Origin: Vespa crabro
Taxonomy: Eukaryota > Arthropoda > Insecta > Hymenoptera > Vespidae
Reading direction: 5' to 3'
Assembly (NCBI RefSeq): GCF_910589235.1
Contig: NC_060956.1
Span: 6,603,999 to 6,667,998, forward strand
Length of the DNA stretch: 64,000 nt
A program made the translations under genes and the position numbers. Below, piece after piece: positions 12,738-24,738 of this stretch (the first letter of the stretch is position 1; each line of letters begins with the position of its first letter). Under the pieces are notes generated by a model that saw only the letters and a list, made by a program, of their open reading frames with translations, was not told where the DNA came from and did not search any database.

Positions 12738-14089
12738 TCTCTCCAATGAGAAATGAAAATCAATAAAAAAAATCGTGAGAACAAAAGATTCTGTAAATTT
12801 CATAGATCGTAGAAAGAATTTTCAATAGGCTAGTGCAGTCTGTGCTTTCTTTCTATTGATGCAGTCACGGAAGGTTGTCGTAACGCATATAAATTTGTAG
12901 GTCGCCAGAGGGCGCAGGGACAAAACCAAGAAAGACATCAACGACACGCGATGTCTCTTTAAGGGGCTACGCCGGCTTCTGAATAACAAACAAGGATTGT
13001 AATCTTAGAGGAGCGCAACCACGTTTAGAATTCCGTATAGTTTCCTTCGCATATGTGGAAATAAAGATCGGTCACGTAGAGCTTCAGAGATACCATTTAA
13101 CAGTGGCCTCCTTCTCATTCAAAAGATATCATTCTCCATTTTTATAGGTCCTTTGAGTTTATAGTGAGCTCACAAATCGCTTTTGATAACATTGATGAGT
13201 TCATAAAAAATTTGTTAGAACACTAGCATTACTCTTTTATCCGTCGGATAACAATAATTATATGTATTTAGTATTTTTTACTTACTTATTTCTTTTTCTT
13301 TTTTTAATTTTCGCGCAATAATTTTAGCGTAAATATATAATTTAGTATATACCTACATAATCTTAATTTTAGTATAGATATATCATTAAAAAAGTTTTTT
13401 AATATATGTATCTATATAATTTTATGTACGATTGTATATAACATTAATTAGTAATTTCAATTTGTTTGTTTGTTTTTTTGTTAAATACAAAATTATAAGA
13501 CTTTTATATGTTGAAAAATCACTAATCCTTGAACAATTCTTGAACAATTTTAATTAGATAAAAAAAAAAAAATTAAAAAAATAATCTTCAGGACAATTTT
13601 TCTTTTTGACCTGTGCACACTGTGCACACATATTGATATCTAACCAATTAAAAATTCCCCAAGGTAAGGGCAAATGTACAACAGTATTAGCGAAGTGATT
13701 CGTTTGTTCATGCATCGTTACGCGTTCTACCATGGCGCATTCGTGTTGCAGTGATTTATGATCCCCCGTGGCTGCTCTAATAAAGCATCCCGCTCTTTAT
13801 GGGTCAACCGCTACTATTATTTTCGTCAAACCCTCTATATCGTCCTCGAAAGCCCGAAGGAACGCGCCGTACCGGCTATTAAAATGGCCCGGGCTAGTAT
13901 GTTCTTCTAACGATGTCTCGCGCTAACTCGAAGCTAAAAGAGAGCTTACTTGTATTCGTGAATTACAATGTTTCGTATAATTTGTCGAGTTGTATTAAGA
14001 AGAACTTGCTAATGCTTATTTATTTTTCACTTTTTTATTATTAATATTATGTAGGTATATATATTTAATCTTAGCAAAAATTTTAAAAT

Positions 14090-14133
<44 letters not shown>

Positions 14134-15599
14134 TACAATGTATTATATCTCTTATATTATTTTATCTTTTAATTTTTTAAAAATTTAATTTAAGAAATAT
14201 ATATATATATAATAAAAAAAAATTTATATATATCTTAGTAAATTAACAATTAATAAAAAAGAAATATCTATCTTATTCGTTTTAAATTTGTTAATAATAA
14301 ATAATATAAATATTTTTTTATTAATTTTTAATTTTGAATAACATATCTTCTAAAAAAAAATTAATTATAGATACTCACCTGGTTACCAGCTCTAGCAGCC
14401 GTATTCAAATCCCTTTGTAAAGATGGTAAAGTATGTTTCAAATATGGCAAAACGAATCCCCTCAATGGAAAGTTCGTAGCTTCTTGCAAAGCAGAGTGAA
14501 ATTCTTCGGCAGTCATAGTACCACTCTGTAATGTAAAAAATAAAAGAAAAAATAAATATATAAGATTAGAGGGATCTAAATAGGAAGGATTAAATTTATC
14601 CATTATCTTTTTACTATTTATCAATCAATTCAATCCACAGTTTTGATCTTACGTTGATCACGTGCTGCGATCGCTATGCCGTCACGCACGGTTACCAGAT
14701 GTCACGTTTCCAGAATCGCATGCAGCCTCCGTGCTCGAACGTTCATACATTATGTAGGTACTTTAAATATTTACAATCGGCTTAGCGATATGTCGACCAT
14801 CGATTGTCCTCGTTTTGCGTTAGGCGCAATTCCCCGACAAAAGATTTAACAATTTACATGAAAAGTATTTTATTAATTTTTTTTATTTTTTCTTCGATCA
14901 AATTTTTTTTAGATAACAAATATATTTTTGAGAAATTTCGAATAATAGATAGATAAATTTTCAACTTAATTTTTGTATTCGTTAATTTATAAAAATATTA
15001 ATTTATAAAAATATTATTAAATTCTATTGTAATACAAACGAGTCCATTACAAGCGATTTGTTAAATAAAATATACCTAATCGAAATGGAATATATAAATC
15101 ATCGGATAACAAGGACTCATTTATAATGCTTAAATATTCGTAGGATTAGTACTTTCGAATTGAAAATTGATGAAACGTTCGGGACGAGTGCCATCTCTCT
15201 TTTCGTTCCTCTCGCACATGTTCAAACTCGTCTTAAGGATGCACTTAGGTGTTTCTGCAGCAGCAACACTGGCACTAGCAGTATTGCAGCAGCGTCGGTC
15301 CATTCTATACGTTTTCTATGGTCATCCTCGTCAGTTGGTAGATACGCGTATGTTGATTTAGCGCTACGTTAGATGATTGCAACGAGTGCAAGATGATGCT
15401 TGCAAATGTGTACTTAGTAAGGCATATCAAAGAGTTCCCTGTCTATAGTGTTACCATGGACGGTATAATTAAGAAGAATGATCAGTCTTTATAAATTCAT
15501 ACGAAAGAAAAATAGAAAAGATGATGATATTCGACTTATGAATTTTGAATTATTTATCTTCCACTTGAAGTATGTACATCAGGAAGGAATGATAAAAAG

Positions 15600-15630
<31 letters not shown>

Positions 15631-18037
15631 TGTACATACGTACCAAAAGAGCAAGTACCAAGGTCCGTACAGTGTCTCCAGTGTCGGCTGATATATCAGT
15701 TGCAAATTGTACGAGTGTACCAAGTAGCCTTTTAAGTTTTCCATGACCAGCAAAGACCCCAGTGATACACCTGACGCCATTTGACAGAAGTGGATTGGCC
15801 TCGACCTGTTCCTCATTTCTGCAGGTGGCTGAAGGTCCACCTGTGGTAGAGGCAGTAACGGTAGGAACAGTAGAGGTCGAACTAGCTGATGTTCCGGTTG
15901 ACGTTCCTCCAGTGGATTCTTCAAGATCAGGTTTGAGAGGATGCGAAGACATGGGACTATCGTTGTCCGATGACCTAGAGCAACCCAACTGACCTTTGTA
16001 CTCTGATCGAGAGCCATTGGTTTGAGTCTGGGGTGTGTTGGTAGTTGACAAGCCATGTCTTTGATGATGTTGAGAAGACGGTGAGAGTGCCTCAAGATGA
16101 TTATTCTCTTCCCTCGTTGTTTTATCTCTGCTGGTAGGACTCACTGAAATGAAAGTCTTTTCTCCGTTCTCACGTAATGCCTGTTGCTTTTGAATAACGC
16201 GACATCAGCGACATTGGTATAAGACTAACTATGCATCTATCCTAACTGTTCTCTTTTTTCTTTTTTTTTTATTATTTCTTTTGTAATGAGACAAGATTAT
16301 AAGGAAACTATAATTATCTAATAAATCTATCTAACATATATTGAAATACTTAATTATTAAAAAATGTCATGTTGTGATCCGTCGCATCCAACATGAGATA
16401 CGCTAAAAGTACGCGTAGTAGAGAAATACGAAAGACAAGTAGGATGAGAATCCTCATTGGGGAATATTTTAGAACACGTGCTCAAGGCGAGACGAGTCGA
16501 GACGAGACGAGACGTGGATGCATCTATATATATGTATATATAATTCTATATACATATATGCATGTTTATGTGTGTATATGCATGTGAGGGGAGTCCTTCG
16601 TTCTCGGTCGCGTGGGTGCAGCGGATAACATGCAATTACGGGCCGTGTCATCCACCTTGTCTTGCTCCCATTCTATGTTCCGCACGTTATCTCCTAGAAT
16701 GCCTCCGGCCTCGTGGCATGCGTGGCAAAACGACGGCAGCGACGGCCGATAACGAAACGTTACAGCCGTGCATACCGACGTTCTCCACCTCCTCCTCATC
16801 ATCATCATCCTCCTTCTCTTCCTCTTTTCCTTCTTTCTCCTCTATCTCTTTCTTCTCCTCGTCTATTTTCTTCGTAGCACATCACTGACAAACGCAGAAG
16901 CGTTAAGTCGGAGAAAAATGGCTGATCTCGATGTTACTCCGTTTCAACTTTGTCAATGTCTTCTCTGATTTCTACAATTTTCCAATGTGTTGGATGAAAG
17001 AAGACAGTAATATTCATATACTTCATTGTGAATATTACTTCCCCTATTTAACCATTATTTATTTCTTCTTTTTTTTCTTTTCTCAAAGAAAATTGATTTA
17101 GCCTTTCGGTATAGTTCCTTCGATATTTTCTACGTGGTAGATACGTGAGAACGTAATCGTAGGTGAGTCCAGGGAGGAACCATATTTGAACGAGTAAAAG
17201 GAGAGAGCTTTAGCGCTAACGTGTCACTACCACCTGACGCCGGTAGCCGGTAGGTAATTACCTGTACCTGAACTCTCGGGAAACTAAACTACGTACAGCT
17301 TATGCGATATGACGGGTGCAAGGTGCACAACCTCTCAGATCCCTCCTCCCTCATTCTCTCTCTCTCTCTCTCTCTCGTTCTCTCTTTTTCTTTTTATTTT
17401 CTCCAATCTCTTTTCTAGAAACGTAGTACTTGTGATCAACATAGCGCATAACTTTAATGGAAGTGGATGTACGTAAATGAGGTTGATTAATGTCTGCGAT
17501 TAAGGGATCCCTAGAGAGATGATTCATAAAAATACTCTTGGAACGATGTCAGATAACAAAGAGAGATTCAAGATTTCTTCATGGAATCGACCATGTACTG
17601 CCTTCTTTTTCATTGCTTGCAATCTATATGACTGCAACGTTTTACTCTATCTTACAAAAATCATGATATATTAAACGACTCATTTTTAGCCTGTTGTCTA
17701 GCTTAAGTGTGGTTATCCCGTAAGTAAGATGAAACATTATATTGCAAATTTAAATTTATTTTGTTCAAATATGAATGTTCAAAATTTTTTTATCAAGATT
17801 TGTCGAGTTCTGTGATTCCATCTATGCCCAACGTACCACCATCCCCATTCATAACATCCTCGCCCTAAATTCTTCAGACAGGGTCCTTTCTCGAGGTCGT
17901 CGCTCGTTGCGCAGGCTCGTCGTTCGTCTTCTCTCCATACGGCGAATATATGAATTTCAGGGAAGCTATCCAGTGAGGTGACGGTAATGGTACTGCTGCT
18001 GCTGCTGCTACTAGTACTGTTGCTGCTACTGCTGCTG

Positions 18038-18082
<45 letters not shown>

Positions 18083-19344
18083 ATGTTACTATCCCTTCGG
18101 CCAGCTGTTACTTCCGGCAGAGGTTCTCAACATCATAACGATTCTCAAATATCGTTGAGATTCTGGAGAGATCTGGTCGGACTTAGCCAAAACAATTCGT
18201 GTGAAATCGAAGGATCACCTTTTGTTAGACGAGAAAGCCGACAAAGCAACCGAGTTTCGTTTACCCTCACTTTCGCCTCTCCTCCCTCCCTTTTTCATAT
18301 CTTTGACTTCGTTTGTGATCGATAGGGCGCACGTGTGCCACCTGGCTGAGAATCTCTGCTGGAAGTAAGTACGGTGAGACTCAGCTGTCGCCTCCTAATT
18401 GCCGGGACAATGCAACAGATGGCTTTGATCGCAATTCCTTCCTTCCTTCCTTCCTTCCTTCCTTCCTTACTTGCTTGCTTGCTTGCTTGCTTACTTGCTT
18501 CCTCTTCCTTGTTTCTAATTCTTCTTCGTCCTTTTTTCTTCTTCTCCCTTTCACCCCTCACCGCTTCCATCATACCATCTACTCTCTACTATTTTTACTT
18601 TTCTTTCCTGTTGGATTCTACTCTTTCTATTTTTCATTTTTCTGATAGATTCCATTAGATTTCTATTTTTTAATTTTTTCTTATTTACTCATATCAACAA
18701 ATTTGAATCTTACACGTTGACAATTTTTAATCCGTTAAAGTAGAATTTCTTTTTTTTCTTTTTTTCTAGTCGTATATAATCTTCATACCAAGAAAAAAAA
18801 AAGAAAAAAAGAAAAGAAGAAAAACAATCTCAAATAAAAACAAATTTTTAATAATCCTTAACGTACTTATCCTTGGAAATTTAAGAAAAGCAGAGCTTGT
18901 CGAGGTAAAGGAGATAGAGAGCATCGAACGTTAGTTCGTTGAAAAAAAAACGAACGTGTTCTCGACTTGAAAAAGAAAGAAAGAGGAAAAAAGAGAGAGA
19001 CTGAACTCGTCTCCGGTCTCTCTCTCTCTCTCTCTCTTTCTCTTTCTCTCTCTCTCTTTCAACGTCATAAGCATATCCAGGGAAAACGAGCGGTGGCAGC
19101 GTCGTGGTAGGGCGACTATCGCAAAATACCTCGAACGGCGGCGAACCGGGAATGCCGACGGTGTACCGGATATGATATCAGCCTGGAGCAGAATCCCGGT
19201 GGAAGTGTCGGACGTGCCTTATCGCGTCTGGACCAGGCAGTCAGGCAGCGCACGAAGCGACCTAACCAACACACCGGGCCAGAGCCAACCGGCTTGACTG
19301 ACTGCTTGCAGGAGTTTCGCTATCCTCTCGCTCTTACAAAACGA

Positions 19345-19393
<49 letters not shown>

Positions 19394-21148
19394 GAAGAGA
19401 AAGAGAGGAACATCCTGTGATCGTGATTCTCTGTCTCCTTTCTCTCCCATCTCGTTTCTCTCTCTCTCCTTTCTCTCTTTCAGCTAACACGATGTATGTT
19501 TATATGTGTATGTGTATATGTGTATGTGTATATGTGTATGTGTATATGTGTATGTGTATATGTGTATACGTATGTAAACATACGCGTTGCACCTCCTCAC
19601 TCAAGGAGAACGAATACACACCGGATTCTCGCCCGCGTTCCTGCCATATCCACTCGAAGGATTTCAAAACGGATGCATCCAAGTCCATTTCTCGCGATCG
19701 AACCTACGAAATGTGCACTTTCGGAGAGAGCTTGACGGTTCAAATAGGAAGGGATGTCCAATTTGATAAATCGATCGATTTAGCCTTTTTTTTTTCTTTT
19801 CTTTTTTCTTGAAACATGGAGGGGATATATCTTTTCTATTTTTGTCGTAGAAACTTTTTAAATTTTATTCAATTTTTTTTTTTTATCCGCATTCACTAAT
19901 AAATTTCTATTATTGGAAAGTTATAGTATTATTTAAATTAATATCTCATCATATGCACTGTTATTATTATATACTATATTGTACTATAATTATATTATAC
20001 TATATTATACTAGAATTACATTTAGGTATTTTTATATTATAGTATAGTATGTATTAGTACAGTATAGTTATAGTACAGTAATAATAGTATAACTATACTA
20101 GCAACAAATTCATAAGTATAATTCTTTTTTAAATTAATAAAATATATAAAAGAAAATTAATTGTTACTTCACATCCGAAGTTCGTAACGTGTTTCAACAA
20201 TATATTTTGTAAAAATAACAATTTATATAAAATGATGCGTCTTTCGAAAAAAATATTTCTTTTTTGGGAAAATCTCGCGACGACAGGGTAGAGCTTTCGT
20301 TTTCGTAAAAGCAATATTTCGTTGGTGGCCAAGATAAATAGAATGAAAACAAAATACAAGAATATGAAATAAAAAAAAAAAAAAATAGAAACGAAGGAAT
20401 TGCATCGGCGTAGCGACGGAAATAAAAATTTTATCTCCTTTTTTCGCATGCACGAGAGTTTAATCCCGTACGTTTCTCGTCCGGATCGAGAGATTTATCG
20501 TGTCATGCGACACGACGCGACCTCCGGACGCACGCACGCCGAAAAAAAATATTCGCGTCAGCCCGTCAGATTAGCGTCTCTTTGGACGACGTCGCGGATG
20601 AGGTGGTAGTTGTGTGTCCGGCAGTAGACTCGTCAACATAAAAAAAGAAAGAAAGAAAAAAAAATATTCGTTCAAAAAATAATGAAAAACTATTAATATT
20701 AATGACTCTTAACGGGAAATGCAGTAAAATTCGTTGATAAAATTACTAGAATTAATCAATAGAATTACATTTGTAAAATTAATTGGAATAAAATGATATA
20801 GTATAAAAAACAATATGATAAGTCAAATATAATCGAAACTTTTAAAAAGAGATCGATTCATTTGGAAAATGAATTTTTTTTTGGTTATAAAAATGTTATC
20901 GCATTTGAATGACAAAAAGGACAATTTTTTCGTAGATTCGGCGTATGAATAAATAGGAAGAGCGAGAGAAAGAGAGAGAAAGAGAGAGAGAGAGAGAGAA
21001 AGAAAGAGAGAGGGAGAAGATGAGGGAGAGAAAGAGACAAGGATAGAGAAATAAGGGTGAGGAGAGCCGCGAACCGCGAATGATTCCGCGTTGACGGGAC
21101 TTTGATGTGCCAAGAGAAGAGATATAGAAAGAGAGAGAAAGAGAGAGA

Positions 21149-21186
<38 letters not shown>

Positions 21187-21704
21187 TGAAAAGGCTTTTT
21201 TCCTGAGCCATTTCCAAGGTAGCTGCGGGCTCTCACTCGTCCAGATAACCAGTTCGGTACTAAATGTACGATTTGAGCGAGAGAGCACACCCGCGGACTG
21301 AATATACGGGTACCATCATGCAATATTCCGAACTAATGTACGACGCGCTCACAGCTAAGCCCAACGCTCTCTTCAGCGAACGAGGAATGTGGAAAATACT
21401 CTCTGTCCTTTTTCTCTCTTCTGTTCTTCCATTCTCTTTCTGGATACATCGGATGACTAGTTGTTTGAACGTTTATCCTCTATTTCTACCCCTTTTTGCA
21501 GCGATCTAACGATTTAGATTAAAAAAACAAAAGAAAATAAAAATAGTTTTTCATAAATCATATGACATCGTTGTACTCTGTAAATATTTTTCAGGATACG
21601 TTTATAAAATATGAAATAGTTCAATCGTTGACTTTTTCTTCTAACTCCAATCTGTATATCATTATCTCTCTGTCTTTCTCTGTTTATCTGAATTTATATA
21701 TTAC

Positions 21705-21761
<57 letters not shown>

Positions 21762-21922
21762 TTATTATATATATTTATTATATATATATATAATAAATAA
21801 TATTCTTTACAAATATTGTAATATAGTCTAGTAAGATTTATCTACTTTATCGAATTTATTGATGAAAAATATTGAATTTAAGTTGTTGATTTTCTTTCAA
21901 AACTCCAGATTGTGTAACATTA

Positions 21923-21977
<55 letters not shown>

Positions 21978-22163
21978 CTCTTTCTCTCTATCTATCTATC
22001 TTTTTTTCTCTATATATCTGAATTTAATATAAAAGAGATAAATGTTTGCATGGAACATATAATATCATCTAACAAGATTTTATAAGATTCATCGATAAGA
22101 AAATATTGAACTTGAATCGATGACGTTCTCGTAAAACTCCATAGATATATATAACTTATATAT

Positions 22164-22210
<47 letters not shown>

Positions 22211-22759
22211 TATATATGTGTATATAAAAGATGTATATATCTTTCTCTAGCTGAATTTACGCGAAACTTATAACTTGCTTTTTCTTTCCATGATTCACCT
22301 GAGATGTTAACATTAGACTCACCCTTGTTTTTACTCTTGAGGTCGAGGTCTACCGGCAAAGGTTCAGGTGTCTGAGCCGTACTACTGGCCACAGCAGCTA
22401 TCGGGGTAGATGGATGGCAGATAATGGCAGAGGTTTGAAGAGCATTCGAGGTCGAGGACGTGGTAGGTACAGTGGTGGTTGTAGAGGTACTCGCAATGGT
22501 GGCTGCTATTCCCACAGTGGTCAGACCATTGCTATTGCAATTGCTGGATGTCGTTGCAATAACGGTCGTCGACGCCGCTGTCACCGTCGAAACGACAACG
22601 ACCACGCTCGTCCCACTCGATCCCCCTGATGTTGCTGAGACCTGCTGAAAGCCGCAACATTCCTTTGCCTCTTCCTTAACCTTGACTTTCTGAAGGACCG
22701 TCGTACTCGCCACTCCACCGTCTACTTTCATGCTAGCGGTACCACTCGATCCTTTCAAC
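3472..22759 (-). CDS. nvy: Transcriptional corepressor nervy (MTG8/ETO/CBFA2T family)
   Basis: Coding exons (join, minus): 22759-22323, 16143-15644, 14525-14379, 8159-7888, 4864-4221, 4154-3856, 3735-3472. All junctions have GT/AG and matching phase. Starting at the first in-exon ATG (22731) gives 844 residues. Domains: NHR1/TAFH about 262-365 (LKRLLGTLVQFATDIS, EEFHSALQEATNFPLRGF); NHR2 oligomerisation helix about 553-585 (DDEWKNIHVMLNCILGMVEK); NHR3 about 632-690 (KRRAEEAVLEVKRAAVAEVQ); C-terminal MYND zinc finger about 758-797 (NCWNCGRPALETC, then ARYCGSFCQHRDWEAGGH). Between NHR1 and NHR2 is a Gln/His-rich tract; the first exon is Ser/Thr/Val-rich low complexity. The family bridges DNA-bound factors to HDAC corepressors, and Drosophila nervy also anchors PKA in axon guidance. 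The true 5' end is unresolved: the first exon opens with a splice acceptor in phase 2, so an upstream exon, coding or non-coding, is expected. Confidence 0.95.
4745..4790 (-). repeat. CAA/CAG glutamine tract in nervy exon
   Basis: A TTG/CTG triplet run on the plus strand encodes a His/Gln-rich stretch in nervy (HHQ9HQ5). Such a coding repeat is probably length-polymorphic. Confidence 0.85.
6092..6157. repeat. (CT)n microsatellite
   Basis: About 60 bp of CT dinucleotide with single T interruptions. It generates Ser/Leu or Arg/Glu repeat ORFs on both strands that are not genes. Confidence 0.95.
6370..6720. repeat. Diverged tandem duplication, unit about 190 bp
   Basis: The segment beginning ATAATTATTTTTTACTTTATCC near 6380 recurs in diverged form near 6570 (CAATTATTTTTTTTATTTTATTC). 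Each copy then carries a (TA)n run and a TTCGAAAG/TTTGAAAAG motif in the same order. Confidence 0.5.
6880..7140. promoter_or_regulatory. GC-richer intronic island, candidate regulatory element
   Basis: It stands out from AT-rich flanks. It contains CCAAGGTCA (FTZ-F1/ERR-type nuclear receptor half-site) near 6916, a TATA-like CTATAAATA near 6984 and an initiator-like GTCAGTTATT near 7100. Function is inference. Confidence 0.3.
7190..7560. repeat. Diverged tandem duplication, unit about 222 bp
   Basis: CTCGATATTTCAACATC with CATCTTAGATTTTCAAAT downstream near 7196-7245 recurs near 7420-7470 as CTCGATATTTCACTATC with TATCTTAGATTTTCAAAT. The rest is diverged AT-rich sequence. Confidence 0.55.
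8336..8582. repeat. Long imperfect inverted repeat (foldback)
   Basis: Two arms of about 110 bp face each other around 8459. The best-paired core is ACTCTTTTTCGAGA (8402-8415) against TCTCGAAAAAGAGT (8503-8516). Similarity continues inward (AGATTAATTT versus AAATTAGTCT) and outward (GTATAGATGAAAATG versus the complement of CACTTTATAC). It could be a foldback/MITE remnant or a hairpin RNA source inside a nervy intron. Confidence 0.7.
9497..9537. repeat. (TA)n microsatellite
   Basis: About 40 bp of uninterrupted TA dinucleotide in a nervy intron. Confidence 0.95.
10849..10905. repeat. (CATA)n/(TA)n compound microsatellite
   Basis: CATACGTACATACATACATA followed by TA runs broken by ATACATA steps. 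It accounts for the Tyr/Ile-rich ORFs on both strands here. Confidence 0.85.
12061..12305. repeat. 122-bp tandem duplication
   Basis: TCGAATCAAAGAGCTTTTATAATTC at 12073 recurs at 12195, exactly 122 bp later. The two copies stay nearly identical for over 100 bp (differences such as CAACTTT/CAACATT and TATTAATATAAATA/TATCGATATAAATA). The low divergence implies a recent event. Confidence 0.9.
12691..12744. repeat. (CT)n microsatellite
   Basis: About 40 bp of pure CT followed by interrupted CT. Confidence 0.95.
14092..14132. repeat. (TA)n microsatellite
   Basis: About 40 bp of pure TA, 250 bp from a nervy splice donor. Confidence 0.95.
14526..15643 (-). other. nervy intron (about 1.1 kb)
   Basis: It splits the NHR1/TAFH domain. 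Donor TTG|gtacgt at 15644/15643, acceptor CATTACAG before 14525, phase 0. It contains a short (TA)n at 15600-15625 and no exon. An ORF reading Leu/Phe-rich sequence into the exon at 14525 is intron read-through. Confidence 0.8.
17992..18082. repeat. (CTG)n trinucleotide repeat
   Basis: About 90 bp of CTG with scattered CTA/TTG interruptions. It reads as poly-Leu on plus. The uninterrupted end is a candidate expansion-prone tract. Confidence 0.95.
18436..18502. repeat. (TTCC)n switching to (TTGC)n
   Basis: About eight TTCC units are followed by about eight TTGC units, with TTAC at the joint and near the end. This compound array looks like spread of a point-mutated unit. Confidence 0.9.
19017..19062. 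repeat. (CT)n microsatellite
   Basis: Interrupted CT tract, opposed by a GA tract about 300 bp downstream at 19345-19405. Confidence 0.9.
19345..19408. repeat. (GA)n microsatellite
   Basis: GA dinucleotide tract with AAAG and GGAAG interruptions. It reads as an Arg/Glu repeat ORF, not a gene. Confidence 0.9.
19497..19570. repeat. (TGTGTATA)n array
   Basis: TATGTGTATGTGTATATGTG-type higher-order repeat, about 75 bp. It accounts for the Cys/Val/Tyr/Met-rich ORFs here. Confidence 0.9.
20945..21186. repeat. Paired (GA)n arrays
   Basis: Two GA-rich arrays (about 20950-21050 and 21120-21186) flank a short unique segment. Together they create several Leu/Ser-rich minus-strand ORFs that are not genes. 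Confidence 0.9.
21590..22208. repeat. Diverged tandem triplication, unit about 240 bp, each with a microsatellite
   Basis: A segment with AAATATTGAA...GTTGATTTT...AACTCCA...ATTATCT is present near 21600-21670, 21850-21930 and 22090-22150. Each copy is followed by its own long dinucleotide array ((TA)n at 21710-21760, (CT)n at 21927-21975, (TA)n at 22167-22208). Copies 1 and 2 also share the terminal TATCTGAATTTA. Confidence 0.6.
22323..22759 (-). CDS. nvy: nervy 5'-most identified coding exon
   Basis: A 437-nt exon between acceptor atttatcgtcag and donor gtgagt. The first ATG inside is at 22731 (MKVDGGVASTTVLQKVK). The nine codons before it are also open (LKGSSGTAS), so either the protein starts here with a non-coding upstream exon, or a further coding exon lies upstream. 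Composition is Ser/Thr/Val/Ala-rich and poorly conserved in type. The link to nervy rests on the phase match with the exon at 16143-15644. Confidence 0.75.
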
Positions 22760-24172
22760 CTGACGATAAATATTATCGTTTCGTATTAAAATCGAATGGG
22801 ATCATTGAATATTTCTTCATTTACTCGTTTATATTTATCAAATTTTTCATAATATTTTATAGCTATATAGAAATAAAATTTCGATCTCATTGACTTGTCT
22901 CCTAATTACATACAATTATTATTAATTCTTTAATGAATGATTCAATGTTATTATTATATGTATATCACACATTAAATTATATGTTTTTTAATTTTGACAT
23001 ATAAGAGTTAAGTAGAATTCAAAGAATATTATGATAAAATTCTTCAGTTAATGAAAAAATATATCTATATAATATCTTTACCGAGTAGATCTTTTTCGTT
23101 CGTTTCTTTTTTAACAAACGAGAAAATTTCTCTCGCGAGAAGACTCATTCTCGTAGAGAATCGAATCACAGCCGTCCTCGCCTACCCACTGAAAAAGGAT
23201 CGAAAAACTAAACGAAAGGGGGAATCTGAAGGTGTGTGTATCTATGTCATCGTAACCACGATTCGTATTTGATTGATTCCATTTCGCGAGTGGTGGTCAC
23301 ATATTTCGTCTACGTGCTCGACAACGGGTTACCCCGTCGTGCATACCGATGGCCGTTTTAATGGAATTGGACGGACGTTAGTTCGTAAAACTAACGGGGG
23401 GATCCGTCACGATTCGTCGGCCCGTTGTTGAATACCTAAATTGTCGATATTTAATAGGAGAAATACGTCTGTTGAAAAGTAAAATGAGAATGATTTGAAA
23501 TAATCGATGGGAAAGAAGTCTTCCGATAAGGAAAAAGATAAACGAAATAAGAAAATTTGTTTTTTCGGTTAATATATAATATAATATTTCTCCTTAGCTA
23601 TGTTGAAAGAAGTAACATTAAAGGAAAGAAAATTAAATGGAAGGAAAGCAGGAAGTAATCTTTAAGATCCACATGGTGCACCACTCCGAACCGGTGGAAT
23701 TTTATTTTATTGACGCGCAGCAGCCCTGCCAGCAGACTGCCTTCGGTGCCACATGGTCTCGTTATTAACGTGAAATGCAAACGAGCCCTTCGTTTCGTCC
23801 AAGAAACGGTCTCTCTGATGGCTCGCCATAATTTTTACTGGAAAATTGCATCGCCAAATCGCTTCGAATTTTATACTGCAAGTTTGTTAACCATTTGATA
23901 AAAGACGATACTTCTTATTTTGATCATTTCAAAAATTTCAAAAAATCGTTATTGAAAGAAATTACAAAATTATATATCACGTTGGAAAATACTATTGATT
24001 TTATTATACTTATATATCTAAATTTATATACCTACTTAAAAGTATCGTCATAAATCCTAATCCTGTAATAATGTTGGTTACCTGATTCTGGTCGAACGAT
24101 CTCATAAATCAATTTCTGTAAAATACAGATAATAAAACATCATTCTTTCCCACACGTGCACACAGATAAGCA

Positions 24173-24174
<2 letters not shown>

Positions 24175-24202
<28 letters not shown>
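24175..24202. repeat. (CA)n microsatellite
   Basis: About 28 bp of CA followed by alternating purine-pyrimidine sequence (TGTGCGCGCGCACGTGTGTGCG), a potential Z-DNA-forming stretch. Confidence 0.9.
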
Positions 24203-24205
<3 letters not shown>

Positions 24206-24684
24206 GCGCGCGCACGTGTGTGCGTACATATTTGACATTTTTTTTCTCCGAAAGAATTCACGTTACGTTAGAACAATACGTGCACGCAACTTTTATTGTA
24301 ACAGATGGTTATTATTTTTGATCACCGTGGGTAGAGCCTATCGTCTTCTGTTGTTACAGATGTCCGCCATTCCTTCGTCATCGGGCGAACAAGTGTCGTA
24401 CACTGTGTTTGCGATCTCCGTCGCCTATTTTACGTCCGTACAGCTGCGATAAAGCCAATCTGTTATGTACATTGTACATCTGCACGGACGTCTAAGCTTA
24501 ATGGACGAATTTAGCGGTTCGACGTGACGTAGCAACGGCTCGTTCCTCGATTCCTCAATTTCTACTGATTTACGAATTCCCTGGTATAATAGATATAAAT
24601 CTGATTTTCACATGAAAATCTTCTTTTGCAGTTGTACAAACGATAATTATTTTGGCCTGGGTTGATTGACTTTTATGTAGAACG

Positions 24685-24686
<2 letters not shown>

Positions 24687-24732
<46 letters not shown>
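24687..24732. repeat. (TA)n microsatellite
   Basis: About 46 bp of pure TA. Confidence 0.95.

Positions 24733-24738
<6 letters not shown>

Larger units (their letters stand above)
8160..14378 (-). other. nervy intron (about 6.2 kb)
   Basis: Donor CAG|gtgagt at 14379/14378, acceptor TTTGCAG before 8159. No coding exon is seen. It contains a long foldback near 8,459, (TA)n and (CT)n arrays, a 122-bp tandem duplication near 12,060-12,305, and GC-balanced stretches near 12,830-13,150 and 13,650-13,930 that could be conserved regulatory DNA. Confidence 0.8.
16144..22322 (-). other. nervy intron (about 6.2 kb)
   Basis: Donor AAGG|gtgagt at 22323/22322, acceptor CATTTCAG before 16143, phase 1 on both sides (the joined codon is GTG, Val). 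No coding exon was supported. It holds CTG, TTCC/TTGC, CT, GA and TATGTG arrays, and a triplicated segment at 21,590-22,160. Confidence 0.8.

Noticed and set aside
14526..14624. Upstream extension of the TAFH-domain ORF (Leu/Phe-rich start)
   Set aside because: It is intron read-through: a clear acceptor (CATTACAG) precedes the conserved SGTMTAEEFHSAL segment and the phase fits the upstream exon.
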